From: Sphingobium sp. JS3065
Lineage (GTDB): Bacteria; Pseudomonadota; Alphaproteobacteria; Sphingomonadales; Sphingomonadaceae
Assembly (NCBI RefSeq): GCF_026427355.1
Contig: NZ_CP102664.1
Coordinates: 2,294,001-2,358,000, forward strand
Direction of reading: 5' to 3'
Length of the DNA stretch: 64,000 bases
Under the pieces are notes generated by a model, which saw nothing but the letters and a program-made list of their open reading frames with translations, did not search any database and was not told the DNA's origin. Shown in pieces: positions 37,130-46,027 of this stretch. How positions within the stretch are numbered: the first letter of the stretch is position 1; each line of letters starts with the position of its first letter. The position numbers and the translations under genes were made by a program.

Positions 37130-38074
37130 TCATTGCCACTTGCGCTGCGGTGCAACCTTCAGGGTCCAGCATGACCCGCCCTTGAGCACGAGGCGGCCGA
37201 TGCTCATCTTCCCGCCCCGGCGCGCCGCCGCGATCAGCCGGTCGATCGCATCCCCCCGCGGCGGCGGGGCATCGGGCTGCAAACGCTCGATCATCCGCAG
37301 GACCAACCGGCGCAGCAGTTCGCGCGGCAGGTCCGTCCGATCCAGCGCCAGCCCCTCTCCGTCCGGCCGGACATGATTCGCCTCGATCCCGTCGACCATC
37401 CAGTCCAGCGCCTCCTCAGCCTCCGCCAGCGCCGCCGCGCTGCGTCCCGCCGCAGCCGCGTCCATCCAGTCCACGTCCGCCAGGGCGGCACGCAACGCCG
37501 CCCGGTCGAAGCGCGGATCGCTGTTCGAAGGGTCCGTCACATACCGCAGGCCCCGCTCCAGCGCATAGGCCAGCAATTGAGCCTTGCGCACGCCCAGCAA
37601 AGGCCGCAGCACCACGCCCTGCCGCGCCCGCACACCCGCAAGCCCGCCGACCCCCGCGCCCCGGTTGAGCCGCATCAGCAGCGTTTCCAACTGGTCGTCG
37701 GCATGATGCGCGGTCAGCAGCCAGTCCAGCCCCCGCGCCGCCCGCCACTCTTCCAGCAGGGCATAGCGCTGCGTCCGCGCCCAACTTTGCACATTGCCCC
37801 GCACCGCGCCGTGCGGATGCAGCGTCGCATGCGCGATCCCCGCGTCCATGCACCAGTCCGCGACCATCGCCGCCTCGTCCGCCGAAGCCTCCCGCAAGCC
37901 ATGGTCGACCGTCGCCGCCTCGACCCGTCCCGGAAAGACCCGCGCCGCCAGATCGAGCAAGGCCATGCTGTCCGGCCCGCCCGACACCGCTACACCGAAA
38001 CGGGCGCTGGCGGCATTGTCCAACAGAGCCTGGACCGCTTGCCTCAGTTGCGTTTCAAGATCGCCCTCGGCCAT
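37130..38074 (-). CDS. tilS: tRNA(Ile)-lysidine synthase
   Basis: This 314-residue enzyme converts C34 of tRNA-Ile(CAU) to lysidine. The PP-loop ATP motif AVSGGPDSMALL (about 28-39) is intact, with TVDHGLR, the TAHHADDQLETLLMRLNRGAG signature and the SNSDPRFDRAALR region. It is shorter than the E. coli enzyme and lacks a large C-terminal domain, as is common in alphaproteobacteria. It starts 7 bp after cpoB. Confidence 0.93.
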   Translation of the reverse strand: MAEGDLETQLRQAVQALLDNAASARFGVAVSGGPDSMALLDLAARVFPGRVEAATVDHGLREASADEAAMVADWCMDAGIAHATLHPHGAVRGNVQSWARTQRYALLEEWRAARGLDWLLTAHHADDQLETLLMRLNRGAGVGGLAGVRARQGVVLRPLLGVRKAQLLAYALERGLRYVTDPSNSDPRFDRAALRAALADVDWMDAAAAGRSAAALAEAEEALDWMVDGIEANHVRPDGEGLALDRTDLPRELLRRLVLRMIERLQPDAPPPRGDAIDRLIAAARRGGKMSIGRLVLKGGSCWTLKVAPQRKWQ

Positions 38075-38081
38075 GCGGCGC

Positions 38082-38987
38082 TCAGGCCGTGCACTTGGCC
38101 CTGGCCCGGCCCTTGTCCATCATGCCGCGCAGGCCGGTCGACAGGCTGCCGCCATAGACCTGCTCCAGCTCCGCATAGACCTTGCAGGCGTCGGCGGGTT
38201 TCTTGAGCTGGATCAGCGCCTCGCCCAGATAGGCCAGGCTGTCGGCGGCGCGGTCGCCCTTGGGCCGCTTCTGGTAATTTTCGTAGAAGGCGACAGACGC
38301 CAGCGCGGGCTTGCCGTCGTCCAGATAGGCGCGGCCCAGCAGGTTCGCGGCCTTGCTGGCGACGGGGGTCGAACCATATTTGTCGACCGTGGCCTTCAAC
38401 TGCGCCTGCGCCTCCGGATAGAATTTCGCGCTCCACAGGCGGAAGCCATAGCTATAGGCGTCGTCCGCCTCGTTCCCGGTCAAGGGCCGCTCGATCGCGG
38501 CGACGGCGGTCTTGCGCTCCTCGCTTGCGCCATTGGCCGCCGGGCGCGGCGCGGTGGGCCGGGCCGCCGCCGCCGCCGCCGCCGGAGCGGAGGGGGCGAC
38601 GGCAGGCGGCGGCACCACGGCGGGCGCGGCGCGGCTTTCCTGCTCCGCCTTGTAGCGGTTGAAGGCATCCTCCAGCTGCTTCAGCTTGAAACTGTTTTCC
38701 TCGACCTGCCCGGTGACGGAAGCAAGCTGCGATTCCAGCGCGTTCACCCGCGCCGTCAGGTCAGCGACCGGCGTGGAGGATGGCGATCCCGGCACGATGG
38801 CGGGCGCGGCGGGGCGCGTGATCTCCGCCTCCAGCGGCGCGCCGGCGGGAAACACCTTGCGCTGCACGGCGCGCATTTCCTTTTCCAGCCGGTCGACCCG
38901 AACGTCGACGCTGACATTCTGGGCCGCGGCCGGCGGCGCGAGCACGATCAGCGCCAGTGCGGCCGTCGCGAAAAAAGCGTTACGCAT
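38082..38987 (-). CDS. cpoB: Tol-Pal system coordinator CpoB/YbgF-like protein
   Basis: This 301-residue periplasmic protein has a signal peptide (MRNAFFATAALALIVLAPPAAAQ), a trimeric coiled-coil part (VDRLEKEMRAVQRK...TARVNALESQLASVTGQVEENSFKLKQLEDAFNRYKAEQE), a Pro/Ala linker and C-terminal TPR repeats (AYSYGFRLWSAKFYPEAQAQLKATVDKYG; AANLLGRAYLDDGKPALASVAFYENYQKRPKGD). It normally links Tol-Pal to peptidoglycan synthesis. The tol genes are not in this window; here it precedes tilS. Confidence 0.88.
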   Translation of the reverse strand: MRNAFFATAALALIVLAPPAAAQNVSVDVRVDRLEKEMRAVQRKVFPAGAPLEAEITRPAAPAIVPGSPSSTPVADLTARVNALESQLASVTGQVEENSFKLKQLEDAFNRYKAEQESRAAPAVVPPPAVAPSAPAAAAAAARPTAPRPAANGASEERKTAVAAIERPLTGNEADDAYSYGFRLWSAKFYPEAQAQLKATVDKYGSTPVASKAANLLGRAYLDDGKPALASVAFYENYQKRPKGDRAADSLAYLGEALIQLKKPADACKVYAELEQVYGGSLSTGLRGMMDKGRARAKCTA

Positions 38988-39086
38988 GATGATCCCCGAC
39001 TAATATTCGGCCTTAACCATAAGGCGATAATCCGCCCGGTAAAGCATGACTTTGCGCCAAATTCCGCTGAATCGCCCCTGAACGGA

Positions 39087-39980
39087 TCAGTCGGCAGCGG
39101 CGGGCGCGGGCGCGACCGGAGCAGAGGAGACCGGAGGAGAGGAAGCTGGAGGAGTGGGGGCTGGGGCCGGAGCGGCCTGCCCCGTCACCGCAGCAGGCGC
39201 CGCGCGCGCCAGCAGCGCCTCTGCACTGACGGGCACGTCGGCGATGGTGCGATCCGGCGGTCCCAGCGGCGCGATGGGCTTGCCGCCGACCGTCACGCTC
39301 AGCGCCTGCGGCCGCCCGGTCAGGATCATCGGATTGCGGGCATTGGCGGGAAGGGTGAAGCTTTCCCCCTTCTTCATCAGCCCGTCCTTCAGCCGCTCGC
39401 CCGCCTCGTCATAGATGCGCAGCCACACATCGTCATTCGCGGTGAACACGACTGCCTGCACCACCGGCGCGGCAGGGCGCGCGCCCGCCGGTTTCACCGT
39501 CGCAGGCACGGGCGCGGCCTGTTGGGCGGCAATCTCCTCCCCTGTCGGCGGCGTCATCACCTGCGTGCGCCAGACGGCGAAGCCCACCACCAGGACCACG
39601 ACGATGGCCGCCGCCGTCCAGGCCAGCGCGCGGGATGGCACGCGCGCCGGATCGGCAGGTTCGAACGCTTCATAACGGTTGCTGCCCAGGTCCGCATTAT
39701 GCACGGCGTTGCGCACGTCGGCGGCGATCGCCACCTCATCCACGTCGATGGCGCGGGCATAGGCGCGGGCGAAACCGACCGCATAGGGAATGCCGGGCAG
39801 GGCGGCATAATCATCGCGCTCGATCGCCTCCAACTGCCGCTGGGCGATGCGCGTCCGGGTGGCGATATCCTGTATCGACAATCCCTGCGCCTCCCGCGCG
39901 GCGCGCAGGCGCGCGCCGGGAGTGCCGGGCCGCTGTTCCGGCGCCGCGACGCCGGGTTCCTGTTCCGCTTCTTCTGCCAT
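39087..39980 (-). CDS. rodZ: RodZ-like helix-turn-helix/transmembrane cell-shape protein
   Basis: This 297-residue protein has a cytoplasmic HTH_25 domain (GARLRAAREAQGLSIQDIATRTRIAQRQLEAIERDDYAALPGIPYAVGFARAYARAI), one membrane helix (RALAWTAAAIVVVLVVGFAVW), a periplasmic DUF4115 beta domain (VFTANDDVWLRIYDEAGERLKDGLMKKGESFTLP...) and an Ala/Pro tail. This is the RodZ layout, which bridges MreB to the elongasome. It sits between ptsP and cpoB on the same strand. Confidence 0.88.
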   Translation of the reverse strand: MAEEAEQEPGVAAPEQRPGTPGARLRAAREAQGLSIQDIATRTRIAQRQLEAIERDDYAALPGIPYAVGFARAYARAIDVDEVAIAADVRNAVHNADLGSNRYEAFEPADPARVPSRALAWTAAAIVVVLVVGFAVWRTQVMTPPTGEEIAAQQAAPVPATVKPAGARPAAPVVQAVVFTANDDVWLRIYDEAGERLKDGLMKKGESFTLPANARNPMILTGRPQALSVTVGGKPIAPLGPPDRTIADVPVSAEALLARAAPAAVTGQAAPAPAPTPPASSPPVSSAPVAPAPAAAD

Positions 39981-40071
39981 GCTGCTCCGCGACTTATGAA
40001 GGCCGGTCTTGTCTCATTGCGGGACAGGGGTTGTCAACGCTGCGTAGGCCCGACGTACCGCCACAAACCCT

Positions 40072-42348
40072 TTAATTCAATTCAATAGCATGTTCACCGG
40101 CCCAGTCGACCAGCGCCGAACGAATATCGACCACGCCCCTGTCCAGCAGGTCGCGCATGACGCCGCGCAGTTCGGTCGCATCCAGCGTGCGGATCATCGC
40201 CTTGACCGGCCCGACCGACGCCGGGGTGATCGACAGACGCCGCACGCCCAGACCGATCAGCGCCATCGCCTCCAGCGTGCGCCCGCCCATCTCGCCGCAG
40301 ACGCCGACGGGCACCTCATGCGCCTCGCAGGCGCGCACCACGCGGTCCAGGAAGCGCAATATGGCGATGCTGAGCCAGTCGTAACGCTCCGCCAGCCGGG
40401 GATGGGCGCGGTCGGCGGCGAACAGGAACTGCGTCAGGTCATTGGTGCCGATCGACAGGAAATCCAGCCTGGGCAGCAGCAGGTCCAGCACCTCCGCCAG
40501 CGCGGGCACCTCCAGCATCGCGCCATAGCGTATCGCGACCGGCAATTTCTTCTTCTGCGCCACCAGCCATTCGCGCTGATGTTCGACCAGCGCCCTCGCC
40601 TGCTCATATTCCCAGGGTTCCGACACCATCGGGAACATGACGTGCAGCACCTTGCCCGCCGCCGCCTCCAGCAGGGCGCGGGCCTGCGCCTTCATGAGGC
40701 CATCCCGGTCCAGCGCCAGCCGCAATGCGCGCCAGCCCATGGCGGGATTGTCCTCCAGCTCCTCCTCCGCGTCGCGGGACATATAGGGCAGCGCCTTGTC
40801 GCCGCCGATGTCGACGGTGCGGAAGATGACCGGCCGGTCGCCCGCCGCGTCCAGCACGTCGCGATAGAGCCGCTGCTGCTTCTCCCGCTGCGGCAGCGTG
40901 GCGGACACCAGGAACTGGAATTCGGTGCGGAACAGGCCGATGCCGTCCGCGCCGACCAGGTCCAGCGCCTGCGCATCCTCGCGCAGACCCGCATTCACCA
41001 TCAATTCGATCCGCTGCCCGTCGACGGTGACGGAGGGCAGGTCGCGCATGGCCACGAATTCGGCCCGGCGCTTCTGCGTCACATGCAGCTTGTTCTCGAA
41101 CGCCTCCTCCATGTCGGGCGTCGGGCGGATCAGCAGGTTGTTGTCGGCCACGTCCATCAGGATCAGGTCGCCCTCATTCACCTGATGGCGGATGTCGCGC
41201 ACGCGGCCCAGCACCGGCACGCCCATCGCGCGGGCGACGATGGTGACATGGGCGGTCAGCGACCCTTCCTCCAATATCACCCCTTTCAGCCGCCGCCGGT
41301 CATATTCCAGCAGTTCCGCCGGCCCCAGGTTGCGGGCGATCAGGATGGCGTCCTGCCGCAATCCAAGCTGCGCCGCCGTGCCCAACTGCCCCGACACGAT
41401 GCGCAGCAGCCGGTTCGCCATATCCTCCAGATCGTGCATCCGGTCCTGGAGCAGGGGGTCGTCTATCTGCCGCATGCGCATGCGGGTGCGCTGCTGCACG
41501 CGCTCTATGGCGGCCTCGGCGGTCAGGCCGCTGTCGATCGCTTCGTTGATGCGCCGCGCCCAACCCTCGTCATAGGCGAACATCTTGTAGGTTTCGAGCA
41601 CCTCCTGATGCTCGCCCTCCGTGCCGAATTCGGCCGCGCCGGTCATGCGGTCGATCTGCTCGCGCATCTTGGTGAAGGCGGAAATGACGCGGGCGCGCTC
41701 CGCCTCCGTATCCTCGGCGACGGTATGTTCGATATGCACGCGCGGCTGGTGGAACACCACATGCCCCCGCGCCATGCCCATGACGAGCTGCAACCCGTGC
41801 AGCACCAAACTGCCCGTATCCTGCACCCGGCTGTCCAGCGGACCGTCATCGGCCAGTTCCGCATTGGCGATCAATTCGGACATCACCATCGCCACGGTCT
41901 GCAACGCCTCTATCTCCACTTCCTCATAGCGGCGCGGCTCGACATGCTGGACGCACAGCACGCCGATGGCGCGCTCCCGCCGCACGATCGGCACGCCGGC
42001 GAAGCTGTGGAACAGTTCCTCCCCCGTTTCCGGGCGATAGCTATAGTCGGGATGGGACGCCGCCTCGTCCAGGTTCAGCGTCTCCACATTGGTGGCGATC
42101 ATGCCGACCAGCCCCTCGCCCATCGCCATGCGGGTGACGTGGACGGCCTCCTGCTTCAAACCCCGGGTGGCGAACAGTTCCAGCAGCCCTTCGCGCACCA
42201 GATAGATGGAGCAGACCTCGCTCGACAGGGATTCGCCGATGATCTCCACCACCTTGTTCAGCTTCGCCTGCGCGCTGGTGCGCGCCGCCATGACTTCCTG
42301 CAGGCGGATGAGTATCTGGCGGGCGGCGGCGGCGGGCGTGCTGGGCAT
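40072..42348 (-). CDS. ptsP: Phosphoenolpyruvate-protein phosphotransferase PtsP (EI-Ntr)
   Basis: This 758-residue enzyme heads the nitrogen-PTS phosphorelay, with an N-terminal GAF domain (about 15-165: EVCSIYLVREGLLELFATRGL...FAGVPIVRRERAIGVLCVQHVEP), a PEP-utiliser N-domain, the phospho-His segment ILEEGSLTAHVTIVARAMGVPVLG and a PEP-binding TIM barrel (FRTEFQFL; FRTVDIGGDKALPYM; LSIGTNDLTQFLFAADR; VCGEMGG with the catalytic Cys). The His segment reads TAH rather than the more usual SH-A; the His itself is kept. No HPr or EIIA gene is nearby. Confidence 0.95.
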   Translation of the reverse strand: MPSTPAAAARQILIRLQEVMAARTSAQAKLNKVVEIIGESLSSEVCSIYLVREGLLELFATRGLKQEAVHVTRMAMGEGLVGMIATNVETLNLDEAASHPDYSYRPETGEELFHSFAGVPIVRRERAIGVLCVQHVEPRRYEEVEIEALQTVAMVMSELIANAELADDGPLDSRVQDTGSLVLHGLQLVMGMARGHVVFHQPRVHIEHTVAEDTEAERARVISAFTKMREQIDRMTGAAEFGTEGEHQEVLETYKMFAYDEGWARRINEAIDSGLTAEAAIERVQQRTRMRMRQIDDPLLQDRMHDLEDMANRLLRIVSGQLGTAAQLGLRQDAILIARNLGPAELLEYDRRRLKGVILEEGSLTAHVTIVARAMGVPVLGRVRDIRHQVNEGDLILMDVADNNLLIRPTPDMEEAFENKLHVTQKRRAEFVAMRDLPSVTVDGQRIELMVNAGLREDAQALDLVGADGIGLFRTEFQFLVSATLPQREKQQRLYRDVLDAAGDRPVIFRTVDIGGDKALPYMSRDAEEELEDNPAMGWRALRLALDRDGLMKAQARALLEAAAGKVLHVMFPMVSEPWEYEQARALVEHQREWLVAQKKKLPVAIRYGAMLEVPALAEVLDLLLPRLDFLSIGTNDLTQFLFAADRAHPRLAERYDWLSIAILRFLDRVVRACEAHEVPVGVCGEMGGRTLEAMALIGLGVRRLSITPASVGPVKAMIRTLDATELRGVMRDLLDRGVVDIRSALVDWAGEHAIELN

Positions 42349-42491
42349 GGGTAAAGCGCTAACAGATCGCGCCTCCGCTTTCCAAGGCGAATATGTGCGG
42401 TTCCGGCGGATTTTCCCTGGACGGTTATGGCGGAAATGGACGATGCTTTCGTTTACAGCCGTAAAATCTCGAGATTCAGGGAGATGAGTAT

Positions 42492-43649
42492 ATGGCAGAA
42501 ATCGACAACAAGGCGTTCGAACAGGATTTGATCGAACGGGGCTATTCCCGCCGCCAGATGGGCAAGGTCGCGGCTTTGCTGGGCGCGGGCGCGGCTGCCC
42601 TGCGCGTCACCGGCGCCGTGGCGCAGCAGGCCGCGAAGGCTGTCGAGGGCGCCGTGCGCATCGGCGCCAACGAATGCTGGACCGGCCCCTTCCCGGTCGC
42701 CGCGCAAGCCGCCTACAAGCTGGTGCAGGAGGGCAATCGTTACGAGCCCAATGACGAACATGCCAAGCTGTTCGCCGCCGTCGCCGCCGTGGAGGGCATT
42801 CCCGCCGACCGCATCACCGCCTGGCCCGGCTCCAGCGATCCGCTGAGCCGCGTCGCTGTCGCCTATGCCTCGCCCACGCGCGGCATCGTCACCGGCAACC
42901 CGACCTATGAAGCCATCTGGCGCACCGGCGACTGGCTGGGCGCGAAGGTGACGAAGGTGCCGCTGACCAAGGATTACGCCCATGACGTGAAGGCGATGCT
43001 GGCGGCAGACCCCAATGCGGGCGTCTATTATATCTGCTCGCCCAACAATCCCAGCGGCACGATGACCTCGCTCGCCGACATCCAGTGGCTGGCCGACAAC
43101 AAGCCCAAGGACGCGATCCTGGTCGTCGACGAAGCCTATATCCACTGGTTCGACGGCCCCAACGCCGCGAAGATGGCCGCGACCCGCGACGACGTGCTGA
43201 TCCTGCGCACCTTCTCCAAGCTGTTCGGCATGGCGGGCATGCGCCTGGGCCTCACCTTCTCCAGCCCCGCCATCATGGAAAAGATGATGCGCTATGACGG
43301 GGGCCAGGTGACGGCGATGCTGCCGATGACCGCCGTCGCCTGCGGCACCGTGTCGGTGGCGCAGGCCGACCTTATCAAGGCGCGCCGCGCCGAAATGATC
43401 GCCAACCGCGAAATGGCCGTCACGCATCTGAAGAAGAAGGGGATCAAGGTGATCCCCGGCAGCCAGGCCAATATGTTCATGGTCGATTGGGGCAAGCCCG
43501 CCAAGGAGATGCAGGCCACGCTCCTGGCCGAAAATGTGCAGATCGGGCGCAACTGGCCGATCTGGCCCACGGTTTCCCGCGTGTCCGTCGGCTCGGCGGA
43601 AGAGATGAAGGCCTTCTGCGACGCCGTGGACAAGGTCTGGAAAGCCTGA
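42492..43649 (+). CDS. PLP-dependent aminotransferase with twin-arginine-like export leader, paralogue 1
   Basis: This 385-residue class I/II (HisC-like) aminotransferase has an N-terminal GYSRRQMGKVAALLGAGAAAL, which looks like a Tat signal (RR, hydrophobic Ala/Gly stretch, then AVAQQ). The PLP-binding Lys lies in RTFSKLFGMAGMRLGL, with the Asp/Tyr pair in VVDEAYIHWFDG and SPNNPSGTM. A GGGAG-like site precedes ATG 42492. The product is about 65% identical by eye to the next gene. Periplasmic location is unexpected for this family; the reaction and substrate are unknown. Confidence 0.88.
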   Translation: MAEIDNKAFEQDLIERGYSRRQMGKVAALLGAGAAALRVTGAVAQQAAKAVEGAVRIGANECWTGPFPVAAQAAYKLVQEGNRYEPNDEHAKLFAAVAAVEGIPADRITAWPGSSDPLSRVAVAYASPTRGIVTGNPTYEAIWRTGDWLGAKVTKVPLTKDYAHDVKAMLAADPNAGVYYICSPNNPSGTMTSLADIQWLADNKPKDAILVVDEAYIHWFDGPNAAKMAATRDDVLILRTFSKLFGMAGMRLGLTFSSPAIMEKMMRYDGGQVTAMLPMTAVACGTVSVAQADLIKARRAEMIANREMAVTHLKKKGIKVIPGSQANMFMVDWGKPAKEMQATLLAENVQIGRNWPIWPTVSRVSVGSAEEMKAFCDAVDKVWKA

Positions 43650-43681
43650 CTGCGGGAAAACGCATAAAATTTTGAAATCCG

Positions 43682-43715
43682 GGGGCGGCGCATTGCGGAA
43701 ATGCGCCGCCCCTTT
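43682..43715 (+). terminator. Terminator between the two aminotransferase paralogues
   Basis: GGGGCGGCGCAT, a 7-nt loop, ATGCGCCGCCCC and CTTTCGTT form a strong perfect stem. The second gene therefore probably has its own promoter between 43715 and 43771. Confidence 0.8.
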
Positions 43716-43770
43716 CGTTCCTCCCCTTTGGAATATGCGCAGTTGTGGAACGAAAAGGGGAACAGACGAC

Positions 43771-44940
43771 ATGACCATGATGTTGGATAAGGACGCCCGC
43801 GAAGACCTGCTCGAACGGGGCTATTCCCGCCGCACGATCGGCAAGATTTCCGCCCTCATGGCTGCCGGCGCGGCGGCCGGCAACCTGCTGGTCCAGCCCG
43901 CCCTCGCGCAGCAGCAGGCGGGGCGCGGCATCAAGGGCGCGGTGCGGATCGGCGCCAACGAATGCTGGACCGGCCCGTTCGAACCCGGCGTGCAGGCCGC
44001 CGCGAAGGCCGCCGCGGTCGGCAACTGGTACGATCCGGACAATTACAAGGGCGACCTGATCGCCACCGTCGCCAAGGTGGAGGGCATTCCGGAATCCCAC
44101 GTCATGCTGTGGCCGGGTTCGGGCGGCCCGCTGGTCAGCACGGTGGCGGCCTTCTGCTCGCCCACCAAGGGGCTGGTCACCGCCGATCCGACCTTCGAAT
44201 CCGCCTGGCGCACCGCCGATTATCTGAAGGCCCCCATCGCCAAGGCGCCCCAGGCCATCGGCCAGGGCCATGACGTCAAGGCGATGCTGGCCGCCAATCC
44301 CAATGCCGGGCTTTATTATATCTGCACGCCCAACAACCCCACCGGCACCATCACGCCGATGGCCGACATCGAATGGCTGCTGGCGAACAAGCCCAAGGAT
44401 TCCTTCCTGCTGGTCGATGAAGCCTATATCCACTGGTATGACGGCCCCAACGCCGCGAAGCTGGTGGCGGGCCGCAAGGACCTGATCGTCATGCGGACCT
44501 TCTCCAAGCTGTTCGGCATGGCGGGCGTGCGGCTGGGCCTGACCTTCGCGGACCCCGAAGTGCAGAAGCGCATCAGCCTGTTCGGCCCCACGGCGGGCGG
44601 CCTGTCGATCACCGCCATGGCCTGCGGCAACGCGGTCTATTCCGAAACGGGCCTGATCAAGGCCCGCCGCGCGGAGATGATCGCCAACCGCGACGAAACC
44701 ATCGCCTGGCTCGCCAAGAAGGGCATAGAAGTGCATCCCGGCAGCCACGCCAACATGTTCATGGTGGATTGGAAGACCAAGCCTGCCAAGGAGATGCAGG
44801 CCGCCCTCCTCGCCACGCCGGAAAAGGTGCAGATCGGGCGCAACTGGCCGATCTGGCCCACCGTATCCCGCGTCACCGTCGGTTCGGCGGACGACATGGC
44901 GAAATTCCGCTCGGCGGTGGAGAAGGTCTACAAGGGCTGA
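43771..44940 (+). CDS. PLP-dependent aminotransferase with twin-arginine-like export leader, paralogue 2
   Basis: This 389-residue paralogue of 42492-43649 has the leader GYSRRTIGKISALMAAGAAAGNLLVQPALAQQ, again RR followed by a hydrophobic Ala-rich segment and an AxA-like site. Matching catalytic motifs are TPNNPTGTI, LVDEAYIHWYDGPNAAKL and the PLP Lys in RTFSKLFGMAGVRLGLTF. Both copies keep the Arg for the carboxylate in SRV-VGSA near the C-terminus. It is preceded and followed by strong terminators. Conservation of the leader in both copies argues it is functional. Confidence 0.88.
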   Translation: MTMMLDKDAREDLLERGYSRRTIGKISALMAAGAAAGNLLVQPALAQQQAGRGIKGAVRIGANECWTGPFEPGVQAAAKAAAVGNWYDPDNYKGDLIATVAKVEGIPESHVMLWPGSGGPLVSTVAAFCSPTKGLVTADPTFESAWRTADYLKAPIAKAPQAIGQGHDVKAMLAANPNAGLYYICTPNNPTGTITPMADIEWLLANKPKDSFLLVDEAYIHWYDGPNAAKLVAGRKDLIVMRTFSKLFGMAGVRLGLTFADPEVQKRISLFGPTAGGLSITAMACGNAVYSETGLIKARRAEMIANRDETIAWLAKKGIEVHPGSHANMFMVDWKTKPAKEMQAALLATPEKVQIGRNWPIWPTVSRVTVGSADDMAKFRSAVEKVYKG

Positions 44941-44962
44941 TCCTGTTCCCAAGGGCCGCACG

Positions 44963-44998
44963 AAGGGCGTCCGGCATGTGCCGGGCGCCCTTTTTCTT
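44963..44998 (+). terminator. Terminator after aminotransferase paralogue 2
   Basis: AAGGGCG-CCGGCA-TG-TGCCGG-CGCCC followed by TTTTTCTTT gives a textbook stem and T-tract 22 bp past the stop codon. A smaller hairpin block (CCTCCCTGCGCGAAGCGTGGGGAGG) at 45020-45048 separates it from the convergent SRPBCC gene. Confidence 0.9.
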
Positions 44999-45063
44999 TG
45001 CATCGACAGCGTTACGCCAAATCCTCCCTGCGCGAAGCGTGGGGAGGATTAGAAAGCCCCTCC

Positions 45064-45528
45064 CTAAGCGCTCGCCGCCGACGCCTCGCATAATGCCTTG
45101 AACTGCTCCGCCATCTGGTCCCACCCAGGATGGAAGCCCATTTCCTTATGCTTCTTCAGCGTTTCCGCATCCCAATGCCGGGCCGTGGCTGTGAAGCGCG
45201 TTCCCTCCCCCTCATCGGCAAAGCTCCAGATCGCCGTCATGAAGGGCGTCTGCGGAATCCATCCCGAAGCATAGGCGTCGGTGGTCACGACCTTTTCCTG
45301 CGGCACCACCTCCAGAAACACGCCCTCCATCGGTCCCGTATCCTCGCCATCGGGACCGAACATGCGCACCGCGCTCCGCCCGCCGGGCCGCATATCCTCC
45401 TCGATCACCTCGGCGCGCCAGGGCTTGGGACAGAACCACTCGTCCTTCAGGTCCGTCCACACCCGCCATACGATCCCCCGCGGCGCGGCGATATGGCATG
45501 TCACCGACAGTTCATATTCCGCGCTCAT
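45064..45528 (-). CDS. SRPBCC/AHSA1-domain protein
   Basis: This 154-residue START-like helix-grip fold protein begins SAEYELSVTCHIAAPRGIVWRVWTDLKDEWFCPKPW, the typical AHSA1 start, with FLEVVPQEKVVTTDAY and GTRFTATARHWDAETLKKHKEMGFHPGWDQMAEQF at the end. Such proteins bind hydrophobic ligands or act with VOC proteins encoded nearby. Its ATG overlaps the PhnB-like stop (ATGA), the last step in a six-gene compact group. Confidence 0.88.
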   Translation of the reverse strand: MSAEYELSVTCHIAAPRGIVWRVWTDLKDEWFCPKPWRAEVIEEDMRPGGRSAVRMFGPDGEDTGPMEGVFLEVVPQEKVVTTDAYASGWIPQTPFMTAIWSFADEGEGTRFTATARHWDAETLKKHKEMGFHPGWDQMAEQFKALCEASAASA

Positions 45529-46016
45529 GACGCCGCGCCTTCGAAAGCCGCCTTCATCCGGGCGGTATCCAGCTTCTGCATGGTCATCATCTCCGTCATC
45601 ATCCGCTGGATGCCCGGCCCGTCGCCGGTCTTGTAGAGGTCCATGATCTCCTGCGTCACCAATTGCCAGGACAGGCCATATTTGTCCTTCAGCCAACCGC
45701 ACGGCCCCGGCGACCCCCCATCGGCGGTCAGGGCGTCGAAATAGCGGTCGATCTCCGCCTGATCCCTGCACGCGACGGACAGCGAAACCGCCTCGGTAAA
45801 GCCGAATTCCGGCCCGCCGTTCAATGCCTGATAGCTGTCGCCGAACAGGGTGAATTCGACCATCAGCACATCCCCGCCCTTGAAGGGGGCAGGCGTGGGC
45901 TGATCCGGCGGAAAGCGGTTGATGAAATCCACCGACCCGCCGAAGATGGAGACGTAGAAGCGCGCCGCTTCCTCCGCCTGCCCATTATACCACAGGCAGG
46001 GTGAAATACTGGACAT
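45525..46016 (-). CDS. PhnB-like VOC-family protein
   Basis: This 163-residue vicinal-oxygen-chelate protein begins SSISPCLWYNGQAEEAARFYVSIFGGS, a PhnB/3-demethylubiquinone-methyltransferase-like signature, with FTLFGDSYQALNGGPEFGFTEAVSLSVACRDQAEIDRYFDALTADGG and CGWLKDKYGLSWQLV. The start ATG 46016 lies 11 bp after the two-domain VOC gene; a longer frame is not supported. Enzymatic role unknown. Confidence 0.88.
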   Translation of the reverse strand: MSSISPCLWYNGQAEEAARFYVSIFGGSVDFINRFPPDQPTPAPFKGGDVLMVEFTLFGDSYQALNGGPEFGFTEAVSLSVACRDQAEIDRYFDALTADGGSPGPCGWLKDKYGLSWQLVTQEIMDLYKTGDGPGIQRMMTEMMTMQKLDTARMKAAFEGAAS

Positions 46017-46027
46017 GGCCCTTCTCC

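Noticed and set aside
39154..39675. Two consecutive plus-strand frames that look Ala/Gly-rich
   Set aside because: They are antisense to rodZ, whose HTH, membrane helix and DUF4115 domain are clear.
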